A DNA stretch of 64,000 bases from Bog-159 sp049511415 (GCA_049511415.1 JBEKYC010000018.1:1-64000); one strand, 5' to 3'. Shown: positions 32,782 through 41,390, counted from the stretch's first letter. Program-made: numbers and translations. Notes: generated by a model from the sequence alone, not told the origin.

Positions 32782-32787
32782 TAAAAT
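32782..32787 (+). promoter_or_regulatory. Putative -10 of the SnoaL-like gene (leaderless type)
   Basis: TAAAAT lies 7 nt before the ATG at 32795. It overlaps the alternative ATG at 32786, which argues for the downstream start. Confidence 0.4.
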
Positions 32788-32794
32788 GGCCGCC

Positions 32795-33166
32795 ATGCCC
32801 CTCACCGTCGCGCGCGCCTTCGTCGACGCCATCAACCGGCGCAGCCCCGATGAGATTGCGGGGCTGATGACCGAGGATCACGTCTTCATCGACTCGCTCG
32901 GCATGCGCGTGACCGGCCGCGAACAGATGCGGAAAGGATGGGAAGCTTACTTCCGCATGGTCCCGGATTACTCGATCACTGTCGAGGAAACATTCGGTAA
33001 TGACTCCGTAGTTGTTATGTTGGGTAGCGCGCAGGGCACTTATGCGGGGACCGGGTGGCGTACACCGGGCGCATGGCGTGCGGTGGTGCGCCAGTCACTG
33101 TTGGCCGAGTGGCGGGTCTACGCGGATAACGAACCCATCCGGCAGCTTATGCGCAAGACTGATTGA
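32795..33166 (+). CDS. SnoaL/NTF2-like protein
   Basis: A 123-residue single-domain protein of the SnoaL-like group (NTF2 fold: cone of helices and a curved sheet). LTVARAFVDAINRRSPDEIAGL, then DHVFIDSLGMRVTGREQMRKGW and YFRMVPDYSITVEETF are typical. Members are polyketide cyclases, isomerases or ligand-binding proteins; no catalytic identity can be given here. I chose the ATG at 32795 over 32786 because a TAAAAT box spans 32786. It stands between the decayed ATPase cassette and mnmA without clear partners. Confidence 0.75.
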   Translation: MPLTVARAFVDAINRRSPDEIAGLMTEDHVFIDSLGMRVTGREQMRKGWEAYFRMVPDYSITVEETFGNDSVVVMLGSAQGTYAGTGWRTPGAWRAVVRQSLLAEWRVYADNEPIRQLMRKTD

Positions 33167-33179
33167 CAGACAGCTCCTT

Positions 33180-34286
33180 CTACTCGATCCAGCCGCCGCC
33201 CAGCACCACATCACCGTCGTAGAACACGGCTGCCTGGCCCGGCGTGACAGCGCGCTGTGGCTCGTCGAAACGGACTTCGACGCGGGCGGGATCGGCTGTA
33301 GGATAGAGGGTGGCCGGGGCGGCGGCGTGCTTGTTGCGGATCTTGACCGCGGCGCGCGCAGGCGCGGGCAGCGCCGCAATCGACACCCAATTCACTTCGC
33401 GCGCGATCAGGCTGGCGCGCAGCAGATCTTCGTTGTGGCCCACGGTCACCTGCTGAGACTTCGGGTCGGTGGCGATCACGTAAAGCGGCTCTCCCGTAGC
33501 GATGCCGAGTCCCTTGCGCTGGCCGACGGTGAAGTGATGCACGCCATCGTGCTCGCCTAGTTTCCGGCCGTCGGTGGTCACGATTTGGCCGGTCGTACGC
33601 GCTACCTCCACACCCTTGTCGCGTAGGTACGCGTCCATGAACTGGGCATAATCGCCGTTCGGGACAAAGCAGATCTCGAAGCTCTCGCCTTTGTCGGCCA
33701 CGGCCAACTCCAGATCGCGGGCCAATTGCCGCACGTCGGCCTTGCGCATCTCGCCGAGCGGAAACAGGCTGCGCGCGAGTTGCGCCTGCGTCAGTCCGAA
33801 TAAGAAGTAAGTCTGGTCCTTGGACTCATCCACAGCTCTGCGTAACTGATAGCGGCCAGAGGCTGAGTCGTAGCTGATGCGCGCATAGTGGCCGGTGGCG
33901 ATCTGCGCGGCGCCTACGGCATCGGCCATTTCCAGGAACTGATCGAACTTGATGAAGTTATTGCAGAGTGTGCAGGGAATGGGCGTGCGTCCGGCCAGAT
34001 ACTCGCTGACGAACGGCTGGATCACGCGCTCTTCGAACTGGCGCTCGAAATTCACCACGTAATACGGGATGCCGATCTGTTCGGCCACGCGGCGCGCATC
34101 GTATACATCGTCGAGCGAGCAGCAGCGGCCCGTGGCGCCTTCGACGGCCAATTCGGGCAGCCGCCGCTGATTCCACAACTGCATGGTCAGCCCGACCACG
34201 GACTGGCCGCGGCGTGCCAGCAGTGCCGCGACCGTGGAACTATCGACGCCGCCGCTCATGGCGACGGCAATGGGTGCGGCGCTCAT
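33180..34286 (-). CDS. mnmA: tRNA-specific 2-thiouridylase MnmA
   Basis: Makes 2-thiouridine at the wobble position of Lys, Glu and Gln tRNAs, activating the base with ATP and taking persulfide sulfur. A 368-residue protein with PP-loop SGGVDSS (11-17), catalytic Cys105 (TPIPCTLC) and Cys206 (ESFEICFVPNGDY), plus KDQTYFLF and VGQRKGLGI. The frame is open to 34700, but that part is antisense to iscS. The ATG at 34286 overlaps the iscS stop (ATGA), so donor and acceptor of sulfur are made together. This direct pairing is the strongest functional link in the window. Confidence 0.95.
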   Translation of the reverse strand: MSAAPIAVAMSGGVDSSTVAALLARRGQSVVGLTMQLWNQRRLPELAVEGATGRCCSLDDVYDARRVAEQIGIPYYVVNFERQFEERVIQPFVSEYLAGRTPIPCTLCNNFIKFDQFLEMADAVGAAQIATGHYARISYDSASGRYQLRRAVDESKDQTYFLFGLTQAQLARSLFPLGEMRKADVRQLARDLELAVADKGESFEICFVPNGDYAQFMDAYLRDKGVEVARTTGQIVTTDGRKLGEHDGVHHFTVGQRKGLGIATGEPLYVIATDPKSQQVTVGHNEDLLRASLIAREVNWVSIAALPAPARAAVKIRNKHAAAPATLYPTADPARVEVRFDEPQRAVTPGQAAVFYDGDVVLGGGWIE

Positions 34287-35440
34287 ACCATCACCGGAGA
34301 GAGCTTGCGCAGATGTGCGACTGATGCCGCCACGGCTTCGACCAGCGCATCCACCTGCTCTTGAGTGGTATCGCGGCCCAGCGAGAAACGGATACTGGCG
34401 CGCGCGCGATCCGGGCTCAGGCCGAGGGCCAGCAACACGTGCGAAGGCTCGACCGCACCGCTGGAACAGGCGGCGCCGCTCGACACCGCGAATCCGCGCA
34501 GATCGAGCGCGATCACCAGGGCCTCGCCTTCCAGGTAATCGAAGTAGAGATTCGTAGTGTTCGGAGTTCGCGCCGCGCGATGGCCGTTCACGCCGGTGTG
34601 CGGCAGGCGATCGAGAATCGCGCTTTCCAGGCGGTCGCGCAATCCGCCGACGCGCCGCGCCTCTTCCTCCAGGTCCCCGCAGGCGATCCCGGCCGCGCAC
34701 CCGAACGCCGCCGCGCCAGGCACGTTCTCGGTGCCCGGGCGGTGCTCCCGCTCGTGGTGCCCGCCAAATGCGATGTTGCGCAACCGTGTGCCGGGACGCA
34801 CGTACAGCGCGCCGATTCCCTTGGGCGCATAGAGCTTGTGCCCGCTCATGCTGTAAAGATCCACCCCCAACGCGCTGACATCCACCGGAATCTTGCCCAG
34901 CGCCTGCACCCCATCGGCATGCATACAGGCGCCCGCTTCGTGCGCGATGGCGGCGATCTCCGCAACGGGTTGGATGGTTCCCAATTCATTATTGGCGTGC
35001 ATCACGGAAATCAGCACGGTGTCCGGCCGGAGGGACCGGCGAACTTCGTTCGGGTCGACGACGCCATCCGCGCCTACGGGCACATAGGTGACGGCTGCGC
35101 CCTCGCGCTGCAGTTGGGCGCAGCTATTCAGCACCGCGGGATGCTCGATAGCGGTGGTGATCACGTGCCGGGAAGTGCCCGGCGCATGGCGCACAATGCC
35201 GAAAACCGCCAGATTATCGGCCTCGGTGCCGCCGCTGGTAAACACGATCTCGCGCGGTTGGCAGCCGGCCAGCGAAGCTACCCGGCGGCGCGCGGTCTCC
35301 AGCGTTTGTTTGGCGGCCTGGCCGAAATGATGGATGCTGGAAGCGTTACCATACACTTGACCGAGACACGCCACCATGGTCTCCAACACTTGGGGAGACA
35401 CGGGCGTGGTGGCGTTGTGATCGAAGTAGAAATGCCGCAC
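34283..35440 (-). CDS. Cysteine desulfurase, IscS/NifS type
   Basis: A PLP enzyme that releases sulfur from cysteine as a persulfide. 385 residues: YFDHNATTPVSPQVLE at the N-terminus, the PLP Lys202 in SMSGHKLYAPKGIGALY, His around 100 (ITTAIEHPAVL) and the active Cys in SSGAACSSGAVEPSHVL. It may serve thiolation of tRNA through MnmA, encoded next, and iron-sulfur clusters such as those of QueG. The start codon is GTG 35440, 8 nt after a TAGAAT box on the minus strand. Only 17 bp separate it from the divergent SAM hydrolase gene. Confidence 0.93.
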   Translation of the reverse strand: MRHFYFDHNATTPVSPQVLETMVACLGQVYGNASSIHHFGQAAKQTLETARRRVASLAGCQPREIVFTSGGTEADNLAVFGIVRHAPGTSRHVITTAIEHPAVLNSCAQLQREGAAVTYVPVGADGVVDPNEVRRSLRPDTVLISVMHANNELGTIQPVAEIAAIAHEAGACMHADGVQALGKIPVDVSALGVDLYSMSGHKLYAPKGIGALYVRPGTRLRNIAFGGHHEREHRPGTENVPGAAAFGCAAGIACGDLEEEARRVGGLRDRLESAILDRLPHTGVNGHRAARTPNTTNLYFDYLEGEALVIALDLRGFAVSSGAACSSGAVEPSHVLLALGLSPDRARASIRFSLGRDTTQEQVDALVEAVAASVAHLRKLSPVMV

Positions 35441-35444
35441 TTCT

Positions 35445-35454
35445 TACTATTCTA
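35445..35454. promoter_or_regulatory. Overlapping divergent -10 boxes, iscS and SAM hydrolase
   Basis: TACTAT (35445-35450, +) lies 7 nt before ATG 35458. TAGAAT (35449-35454, minus strand) lies 8 nt before GTG 35440. The two hexamers overlap by 2 bp, and the whole gap between the start codons is 17 bp, so both mRNAs would be leaderless and the -35 parts would lie in the opposite coding regions. Confidence 0.55.
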
Positions 35455-35457
35455 ACA

Positions 35458-36246
35458 ATGCCGGTTCCCCTGATTACATTAACCACCGATTTCGGGTTCT
35501 CCGACCACTATGTAGGCACTATGAAAGGCGTGATCCTGTCGATCTGCCCGCGCGCGCGGATTGTGGATATAAGCCATGGCGTGAACCCGTATGAGATCGC
35601 TGAAGGCGCATTCACGCTGTCCCAGGCTTATCGCTACTTTCCGCGCGGCACGGTGCATGTGGCAGTGGTCGATCCGGGCGTGGGCACGACGCGGCGGCCG
35701 ATTCTGGTGCAGGCCGCCGGCCAATATTTCGTGGCGCCGGACAACGGCGTGCTTTCCATGATCTATGCGCGCGAGAAGCACAAGGCCCGGGCCATCACCA
35801 GCGAGCGTTACTTTCTGCATCCGGTGAGCCAGACCTTTCACGGGCGCGACATCTTCGCGCCGGTGGCCGCGCATCTGGCGAAGGGCGTGGCGCCCGCGAA
35901 ATTCGGCAAGCTGATCGCGGACCATCTGCGGCCGGATTTCGGGAAGCCCATGCGCACCGGGCGGCGCCAGTGGACCGGAGCAGTTTTGAAGGTTGACCGT
36001 TTTGGCAATATGATCACGAATTTTTCGGTGGAAGACTATCCGGATCTGGGGCGGCGCGAGTTTGAGATGGCGGCCGGGCTGCGGCGGATCAACGGGATGG
36101 CGCGGAATTACGCGGCATACGGTCCCGGTGAACTGTTCCTGGTCGTGGGCAGCGCGGGCTACTACGAAATCTCCGTGAGCCAGGGATCGGCGGCGAAGCT
36201 GCTGGGCTGCGCCGCCGGCGCGCCCCTGGAACTGACGCTGCTGTGA
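35458..36246 (+). CDS. SAM hydroxide adenosyltransferase (DUF62 family)
   Basis: A 262-residue protein of the fluorinase-like fold, which splits S-adenosylmethionine with water or hydroxide to adenosine and methionine. The N-terminal TTDFGFSDHYVGTMKGVI has the conserved Asp; VVDPGVGTTRRPILV and FVAPDNGVLS follow, then FHGRDIFAPVAAHLA and the C-terminal domain KVDRFGNMITNF. A possible link to the SAM-using enzymes in the window (queA, radical SAM) is only suggestive. The gene is transcribed divergently from iscS. Confidence 0.9.
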   Translation: MPVPLITLTTDFGFSDHYVGTMKGVILSICPRARIVDISHGVNPYEIAEGAFTLSQAYRYFPRGTVHVAVVDPGVGTTRRPILVQAAGQYFVAPDNGVLSMIYAREKHKARAITSERYFLHPVSQTFHGRDIFAPVAAHLAKGVAPAKFGKLIADHLRPDFGKPMRTGRRQWTGAVLKVDRFGNMITNFSVEDYPDLGRREFEMAAGLRRINGMARNYAAYGPGELFLVVGSAGYYEISVSQGSAAKLLGCAAGAPLELTLL

Positions 36247-36249
36247 TTC

Positions 36250-38088
36250 TCAGTTCCCGACTGCGAGGTACAGCGTTTGCGTGCCCGCCGAGCCGCCTAG
36301 TGTGTACGTAATGGCCGCCGGACTGGTGGTCGGGATGGAAGGCACCACCACGTTGAACTGATACAGGCCGATGTAATTGGGCGCCAGGCCATCATATTGC
36401 AGCGTGGCAGTGGCGCCTCCGATCGACAGGTTGAACGAGGATGCCAACATATTGGTATCGGGCTCGATCTGGCCCCACGGAATGCCGGGAGTTACGGGAC
36501 CAAATCCGACGCCATACATCAGGATCGTATCGCCGGGTTGTGCGGGCCGCGAGTCGATCCCCGAGATCGCGCCGGTCGGCAGCACGTAGGTGCCGTCGGG
36601 GAACAGCGCCGCAACGTAGGGCACGCCGCCCAGCTTGAACAACGCGGGCGCCAGGAAGCCGGGCTCGAGCGCGTTCACGGTGACCTCGTAAGATGCGCTT
36701 GCGCCTGCGCCGGTTTGTACGACCAGAGGCTGTAAACCGGTGGCCACATTCGGCACCTGCACATTCACCTGGTTGGGGCTGATGAACGAGACGAAGGCGT
36801 TCTGTCCGCCTATCGTCACGGAAGTGCCATCGAGCGAGATGGGCGCATCGTCGCCCTTGAAGTCGCTGCCTTCCCACGAGCGGGTATCGATAGCCAGGTT
36901 CGATCCGTAGATCTCGATCCAGGAACCGGGAGCCACGGCCGGGAATTCACCGAACGCGCTGGCGCTGACGACTCCGCCGCTGGATATAACAGGCGTTTGC
37001 AGCAAAGGCGTCAACTGACGGACGCGGTTGTTGCTGAAGTCGGCGATATACACGTCGCCATTGGGAGCCGCCGCCACGCCGCGCGGCGCGTAGATCTCCG
37101 CGGAAAGCGCGGGACCGCCGTCACCGGCGTATCCTCCGATTCCGTCGCCGGCGACCGTCCAGATAGTCCCGCTGGTCAGCACCACGCGGATGCGGTTGTT
37201 GCCGACATCGGGGATATACAGATTGCCGCTCGAATCCAGGTTGATGCTGGCCGGGCTGTCGAATTGGGCGGCGGCGGCGGGTCCGCCGTCTCCCGAGAAG
37301 CCACTGCGCCCCGTGCCGGCCACGGTTGCGATCACTCCGCCGGGGTTCACTTGGCGGATGACGTCGTTGCCCTGGTCGGAGATGTACAGATCGCCAACGG
37401 AATCCATGGCGATTCCCACGGGGCCATCCAGAGTAGCGGAGATAGCGGGACCTCCATCGCCCGTGTAGTTTGAAATTCCGGTGCCCGCATACGTGGTGAT
37501 TACGCCGTTGATATCCACCTTGCGGATGACATTGGCAGCCTCATCGGCGATGTAATAGTTGCCGGCGGAATCGAACGCCACCGCTTCGGGATAGTTCAGT
37601 TCGGCGTTAGTGGCCAGGCCGCCGTCACCGGAGTAACCCGAGAAGCCGTTGCCGGCCACGGTCGAAATGGTGCCATCGGCCGCCACCTTGCGGATCACGC
37701 TATTGGATGAATCCGGGATGTAGATATTTCCCGAGGTATCGACGGTCACGCGGTAGGGCCCGTCCAGTTCGGCACTGGTGGCGGGTCCACCATCGCCCGA
37801 ATAACCCGCCGTACCGTTGCCGGCCACCGTGGTGATGATTCCGTTGGGTGTCACCTTGCGCACCGTTTGGCCGCAGTAGTCCGCGATGTACAAGTTGCCC
37901 GACGAATCGACGGTCACGCCACGGGGTTCGCATAACTCGGCGCTGGCGGCAGGTCCAGCGTCGCCGGCCTCGGCAGCCTTGCCGGTGCCGGCTACCGTCG
38001 AGATGGTGAACTGGGGCGCTTGCGACCAGGCAGTTCCTATGGAAGCAGCTAGCAGGAGCCAGCCGGATAATGATCGTACGTGGGTCAC
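36250..38088 (-). CDS. Secreted NHL-repeat propeller with Solibacter-type TIGR03437 C-terminal domain
   Basis: A 612-residue exported protein. The signal peptide spans 1-22 (WLLLAASIGTAWSQA). Then come six NHL repeats of about 56 residues, each with GDGGPA, a VTVDSSGNLYIAD-like strand and NVIRKV; six blades form a closed propeller. Residues about 370-612 match the domain TIGR03437, found in large numbers in Solibacter (VAPGSWIEIYGSNLA, ISPNQVNVQVP, PGDTILMYGVGFGPV). The role is unknown, probably binding at the cell surface. GAGGAG lies upstream of the GTG start. It converges with the SAM hydrolase gene. Confidence 0.9.
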   Translation of the reverse strand: MTHVRSLSGWLLLAASIGTAWSQAPQFTISTVAGTGKAAEAGDAGPAASAELCEPRGVTVDSSGNLYIADYCGQTVRKVTPNGIITTVAGNGTAGYSGDGGPATSAELDGPYRVTVDTSGNIYIPDSSNSVIRKVAADGTISTVAGNGFSGYSGDGGLATNAELNYPEAVAFDSAGNYYIADEAANVIRKVDINGVITTYAGTGISNYTGDGGPAISATLDGPVGIAMDSVGDLYISDQGNDVIRQVNPGGVIATVAGTGRSGFSGDGGPAAAAQFDSPASINLDSSGNLYIPDVGNNRIRVVLTSGTIWTVAGDGIGGYAGDGGPALSAEIYAPRGVAAAPNGDVYIADFSNNRVRQLTPLLQTPVISSGGVVSASAFGEFPAVAPGSWIEIYGSNLAIDTRSWEGSDFKGDDAPISLDGTSVTIGGQNAFVSFISPNQVNVQVPNVATGLQPLVVQTGAGASASYEVTVNALEPGFLAPALFKLGGVPYVAALFPDGTYVLPTGAISGIDSRPAQPGDTILMYGVGFGPVTPGIPWGQIEPDTNMLASSFNLSIGGATATLQYDGLAPNYIGLYQFNVVVPSIPTTSPAAITYTLGGSAGTQTLYLAVGN

Positions 38089-38165
38089 TGAAGGTAATCT
38101 CCTCTACTGCTATAGGAGGCGCGAGTGGCCGCGCAATACCCTCAGCGGATGGCGGGTCAGGCAGG

Positions 38166-38687
38166 TTAGCCGCCCGGCGAGTCGTGCTGCCCGGTGCCCG
38201 CTTCGTCTTCCACTTTGGTGCCGCGGTAATCGATGCGCTGGGGCAAGGCGGCACGCATATTCACCTGGTCCTCGGTGGCGCCCCACTGCGATGGACCGGC
38301 GCCGACGCGTGATTTGGCGGTGGCCGTCAGCGGCTTGGCGGCATCGTCCATAATATTCTTGAGCAACCCATCGAGCGGGGCCGCGGCAGGTTCCAGGTCG
38401 GGACGGGCCAGAATGCGGCAGTATTCGGTTGGCGTCAAGGCCTGCAGCATAACCCCGTCCGCTTCCTGCCAGGCGGCCACGCGGCAAGGCAGGAAACCGG
38501 CGAACCGTATATCGGCGGCTAACAACGCCGAATAGAGTTTGGAATGATACAGAGTAAAAACGAAGGCCTCGCGTTGCGGCTGGCCCAAGTGGCTGACGAC
38601 CGTCAGGGTGGCGTTGTGGCGATGCGCCGCCGATCTTACAACCGCTTCAACCTGGTCAAGAGTAAACGTTGAGTGGATGTGCAGCAC
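38166..38687 (-). CDS. DUF302-like protein
   Basis: A 173-residue soluble protein. The middle (about 45-105, AFVFTLYHSKLYSALLAADI and FLPCRVAAWQEADG) fits the DUF302 fold, whose members may bind small molecules or haem-like groups. The N-terminus lacks a signal peptide. The C-terminal 50 residues are polar and probably disordered. It starts at GTG 38687 with GGGAGG 6 nt upstream. It follows the CehA-like gene on the same strand after about 30 bp, so the two may share an mRNA. The function is unknown. Confidence 0.65.
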   Translation of the reverse strand: MLHIHSTFTLDQVEAVVRSAAHRHNATLTVVSHLGQPQREAFVFTLYHSKLYSALLAADIRFAGFLPCRVAAWQEADGVMLQALTPTEYCRILARPDLEPAAAPLDGLLKNIMDDAAKPLTATAKSRVGAGPSQWGATEDQVNMRAALPQRIDYRGTKVEDEAGTGQHDSPGG

Positions 38688-38717
38688 GACAATCCTCCCG
38701 CGCCTACGATACTAGCA

Positions 38718-40955
38718 CTACTCGGAGCCGGCCAACAGCTTGCTGTAAACCTCTTTGGCGTGGTCGTAAGCCCGGCGTGCATCACCCAATTCCTCCACAC
38801 GAATGCGGGGGGCTTTTTGAGTCCAGCACTGGCTTACCGCGGCCAGGCACCATTCCGCGCTGCGGCGCAACGGGCGCATGGTCTTGCCGGCCACGGTCAC
38901 GAAGATAGGGTTGGTGTGCGCCGCGGGGAGGATTCGCGCCGCGATCCAACTGCCGGCGGCGATGGGGACGTCAAAGGCGACTTCGCGCACCTGGCCATCG
39001 GCCAGCACATCGCGGCGCGCCACCGGTTCGCCGTTCACCACCAATTCCACGGGCACATCGCGCGTGTCGCCGATGCGCGCGCGTTCGAGGTCCCAATAGG
39101 GTTTCTCGTCGTAGCGCTTGCCGCGGATGGAGGCATCGGGCAGCGGACCGAGTAGCGCCGCCACCTTCATCTTTACGTGGACGGTGGCCGCTGCCGCCAG
39201 AGACACTTCACTGGCGCCGGTTCCGGCCAGCGTGTCATTCACGGTGAAGTCCATCAGGTGAGTCTTGCCATCCGAAACGTAGCTGCGGCCTGCCTTCAGC
39301 GCGGCCAGCCAGTTTGGATAAGTCAAGTTATCGAGCTTGGTGTAAGTGCGTCCGATTCCCACGCGCTGGTCGTAGATACACGGAAAATCAGTCTCGCCGG
39401 CGATACGCGTGCGGAAGCCGACATTGAGGGTTTGATACCAGATGTTGAGTTCCCAGACGTATGGGGTATCTACCGACGAGATGAAATCGACCAGGCCGGG
39501 TTGGGTCACGTCCACGATGTACTCATTGGCGCCGATGCCGTCGAATCCGGGCATATCGTAATTCGGCAGATCGGTACTGGTCACTTCCAGTCCCCAACCC
39601 GAATGCGCAAAGCCCACCACGGCGCCCTGAGACTTGGCCCAACGGAAGATGGGCAGGTCCCAAGTGGGCCACTCTGCGATGCGCTTGGCGCCGGGGTAAT
39701 CCTGCTCTTTCAGGCCGAGCAGCACGATGTGGCCGGCGTGGCTCGATGGAAACCCGGAGACCTCCAGGTCATAATGCATCAACTCATCGGACCTAGACAA
39801 GGGGTCGTCGTGACCGGAGAAGAACTGCTTTTGGTAGTAGTAATCCGGGCCCCAGGTCAGCACCGATCCGATATTCAGGCGTTCGCCCGCGATCTGGCGG
39901 ATCATATCCTGAGGCAGAACACCTTCGGTTGGGTTCTGATAATGCGAACAACCGGCCGCATGGGTGTGATGATCGCCCGAATACCAGCCGTATTGCGCCG
40001 GATCGATCCAGCGTTCCAGTTGAAACGACAGTTCCGTGGGACCCTGGCTGTCGACCGCGAACTCTTTTGTGTGTGCGCGATACTCTGGTCCGCCGGTATA
40101 AGTAATGGTGTAGTAACCTTCCGGCAAGTTGACGGTCTCGCCATCGGCGCGATAGATCTGCGGCTGAAAGAAGAAATCGGGAGCCAGGCGTTTGGAGGGG
40201 TTGGGATAGAGGCGGTTGAGGCGATCGCGGATCACAAAGGATGCCATGGCAGGATGGCCTTTTTCGTCGTGCACGTGCAGTTTAATGGCGCGGGCCGGGA
40301 GTGAATTGAAAACGACTGGAATGTCGTTGCGAAAGCCGATATCCTGACTGCCTTGTCCCACGTTGAAACTGATTTCGGCGGCGCGCTGTCCGCGATCGCG
40401 GCTGTAGATTTCGAGGATGCGGTATTCCAGCGCGAGACCGGAAAGGCGGCGGGTCGCGGGCGGCTTGTCATAGATCGAGATATCGGCCCAACGGCCGGCG
40501 GCGTCTTGCGGAGTAAGTGCCAGTTTGGGTTCGGGGCTGCCATTGGATTGGATATAGACATTGCCGGTGTTGGGGCTGGCTACGCGCAGCGGCGCAGTTA
40601 CATTCGCGTGATTGATGACTTTTACGAGGAACAGGCGCGTGCCGCCTTCCAGTAACTCGGGTTTGGCGGGACCGGGTTCGACCTTTACGCGGCTTTCGGG
40701 GTTTATGTCTACTATGGCGAGGGCGTATTTGTCCAGGATTTGTTCCAGGTCAGCGGCTGCGGCGGCTTCGTCAGGATTGGCGATAGCACGATTGATGGCG
40801 GCGTGATCCGCGGGCGGGAAGGGTTGACCCAGGTAGTTCAGGGCGTCTTCGAGGCGGCGGACTTGTTGGGCCAGGGGTTGCAGGGGGATGGTTTGCGCTG
40901 GGACGGTCAGGGTGAGGGATAAAAGACAGAGAGACTTCGTTAGCGGGGAACACAT
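38718..40955 (-). CDS. Secreted CehA/McbA-like PHP-domain metallohydrolase
   Basis: A 745-residue exported protein. Residues 1-20 form a signal peptide (SLCLLSLTLTVPAQT). The N-terminal half is beta-rich, without known motif. The C-terminal half is a PHP-type metal-dependent hydrolase with YSGDHHTHAAGCSHY (HxH motif, about residue 335), DLEVSGFPSSHAGHIVLLG and VVGFAHSGWG. CehA/McbA members hydrolyse carbamate insecticides, but most are of unknown substrate. The start ATG lies 5 bp from the outer end of the GxxExxY cassette, and there is no Shine-Dalgarno: its leader is now repeat sequence. Confidence 0.8.
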   Translation of the reverse strand: MCSPLTKSLCLLSLTLTVPAQTIPLQPLAQQVRRLEDALNYLGQPFPPADHAAINRAIANPDEAAAAADLEQILDKYALAIVDINPESRVKVEPGPAKPELLEGGTRLFLVKVINHANVTAPLRVASPNTGNVYIQSNGSPEPKLALTPQDAAGRWADISIYDKPPATRRLSGLALEYRILEIYSRDRGQRAAEISFNVGQGSQDIGFRNDIPVVFNSLPARAIKLHVHDEKGHPAMASFVIRDRLNRLYPNPSKRLAPDFFFQPQIYRADGETVNLPEGYYTITYTGGPEYRAHTKEFAVDSQGPTELSFQLERWIDPAQYGWYSGDHHTHAAGCSHYQNPTEGVLPQDMIRQIAGERLNIGSVLTWGPDYYYQKQFFSGHDDPLSRSDELMHYDLEVSGFPSSHAGHIVLLGLKEQDYPGAKRIAEWPTWDLPIFRWAKSQGAVVGFAHSGWGLEVTSTDLPNYDMPGFDGIGANEYIVDVTQPGLVDFISSVDTPYVWELNIWYQTLNVGFRTRIAGETDFPCIYDQRVGIGRTYTKLDNLTYPNWLAALKAGRSYVSDGKTHLMDFTVNDTLAGTGASEVSLAAAATVHVKMKVAALLGPLPDASIRGKRYDEKPYWDLERARIGDTRDVPVELVVNGEPVARRDVLADGQVREVAFDVPIAAGSWIAARILPAAHTNPIFVTVAGKTMRPLRRSAEWCLAAVSQCWTQKAPRIRVEELGDARRAYDHAKEVYSKLLAGSE

Positions 40956-40956
40956 T

Positions 40957-40962
40957 TATATT
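40957..40962 (+). promoter_or_regulatory. Putative -10 of the GxxExxY gene, spanning the repeat border
   Basis: TATATT lies exactly 8 nt before ATG 40971 and straddles the outer end of the left terminal repeat, so half of it comes from host sequence. Confidence 0.4.
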
Positions 40963-40993
40963 GGCCACCGATGAACACCGATGAACACGGATG
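40960..40993 (+). repeat. Left terminal inverted repeat of the GxxExxY cassette
   Basis: 34 bp from ATTGGCCACC through two 10-bp units (GATGAACACC and GATGAACACG) to GATG. It matches the reverse complement of 41357-41390 at 30 of 34 positions. The start codon of the enclosed gene lies inside it, so the first residues (MNTDEHG) are repeat-encoded. Confidence 0.85.
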
Positions 40994-41351
40994 TTTGGAT
41001 TCGCTGACGGAGCGGGTTATTGCTGCTTTGTTTGAGGTTTCGAATACGCTTGGGGCTGGATTTCTGGAGAAGGTCTATGAGCGGGCCTTGGTGTTCGAAC
41101 TGGGTTTGCGGGGTATTAAGGCTGCGACGCAGGTCTCGTTTCCTGTTTTTTACAAGGGTCAGCGCGTCGGTGAGTATTTTGCCGATATTTTGGTCGAAGA
41201 TGTGCTGGTTGTCGAGCTGAAATGCGTGGATAGGTTTGCCAATGAACATACCGCACAATGTCTCAACTACTTGAAAGCTTCCGCACGGCATGTGTGTCTG
41301 CTCGCTAACTTTCAGCGGCCGAAAGTCAAGTGGAAACGCATCTCTTACTGA
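40971..41351 (+). CDS. GxxExxY-family protein (PD-(D/E)XK-like fold)
   Basis: A 126-residue protein. The name-giving motif is GFLEKVY (G-x-x-E-x-x-Y, about residue 30), followed by AADQ-type strands and GEYFADILVEDVLVVELK, where Asp and E-x-K fit a PD-(D/E)XK nuclease core. The family (TIGR04256) has no proven function and often occurs many times per genome. Here the coding region fills the space between two 34-bp inverted repeats: it begins inside the left one and its TGA ends 5 bp before the right one. The gene points opposite to both neighbours, as expected for an inserted unit. The encoded protein could act on DNA of the repeat itself; this is speculation. Confidence 0.88.
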   Translation: MNTDEHGCLDSLTERVIAALFEVSNTLGAGFLEKVYERALVFELGLRGIKAATQVSFPVFYKGQRVGEYFADILVEDVLVVELKCVDRFANEHTAQCLNYLKASARHVCLLANFQRPKVKWKRISY

Positions 41352-41356
41352 TGTGT

Positions 41357-41390
41357 TATCCGTGTGCATCTGTGTTCATCTGTGGCCAAT
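41357..41390 (-). repeat. Right terminal inverted repeat of the GxxExxY cassette
   Basis: Reverse complement reads ATTGGCCACA, GATGAACACA, GATGCACACG, GATA. It differs from the left repeat at 4 of 34 positions. Its outer base is also the last base of the stop codon of the VWFA gene, so the cassette fits exactly into the gap between two genes. Confidence 0.85.

Noticed and set aside
34287..34700. N-terminal extension of MnmA
   Set aside because: Antisense or out of frame to iscS; the family begins at ATG 34286, coupled by ATGA.
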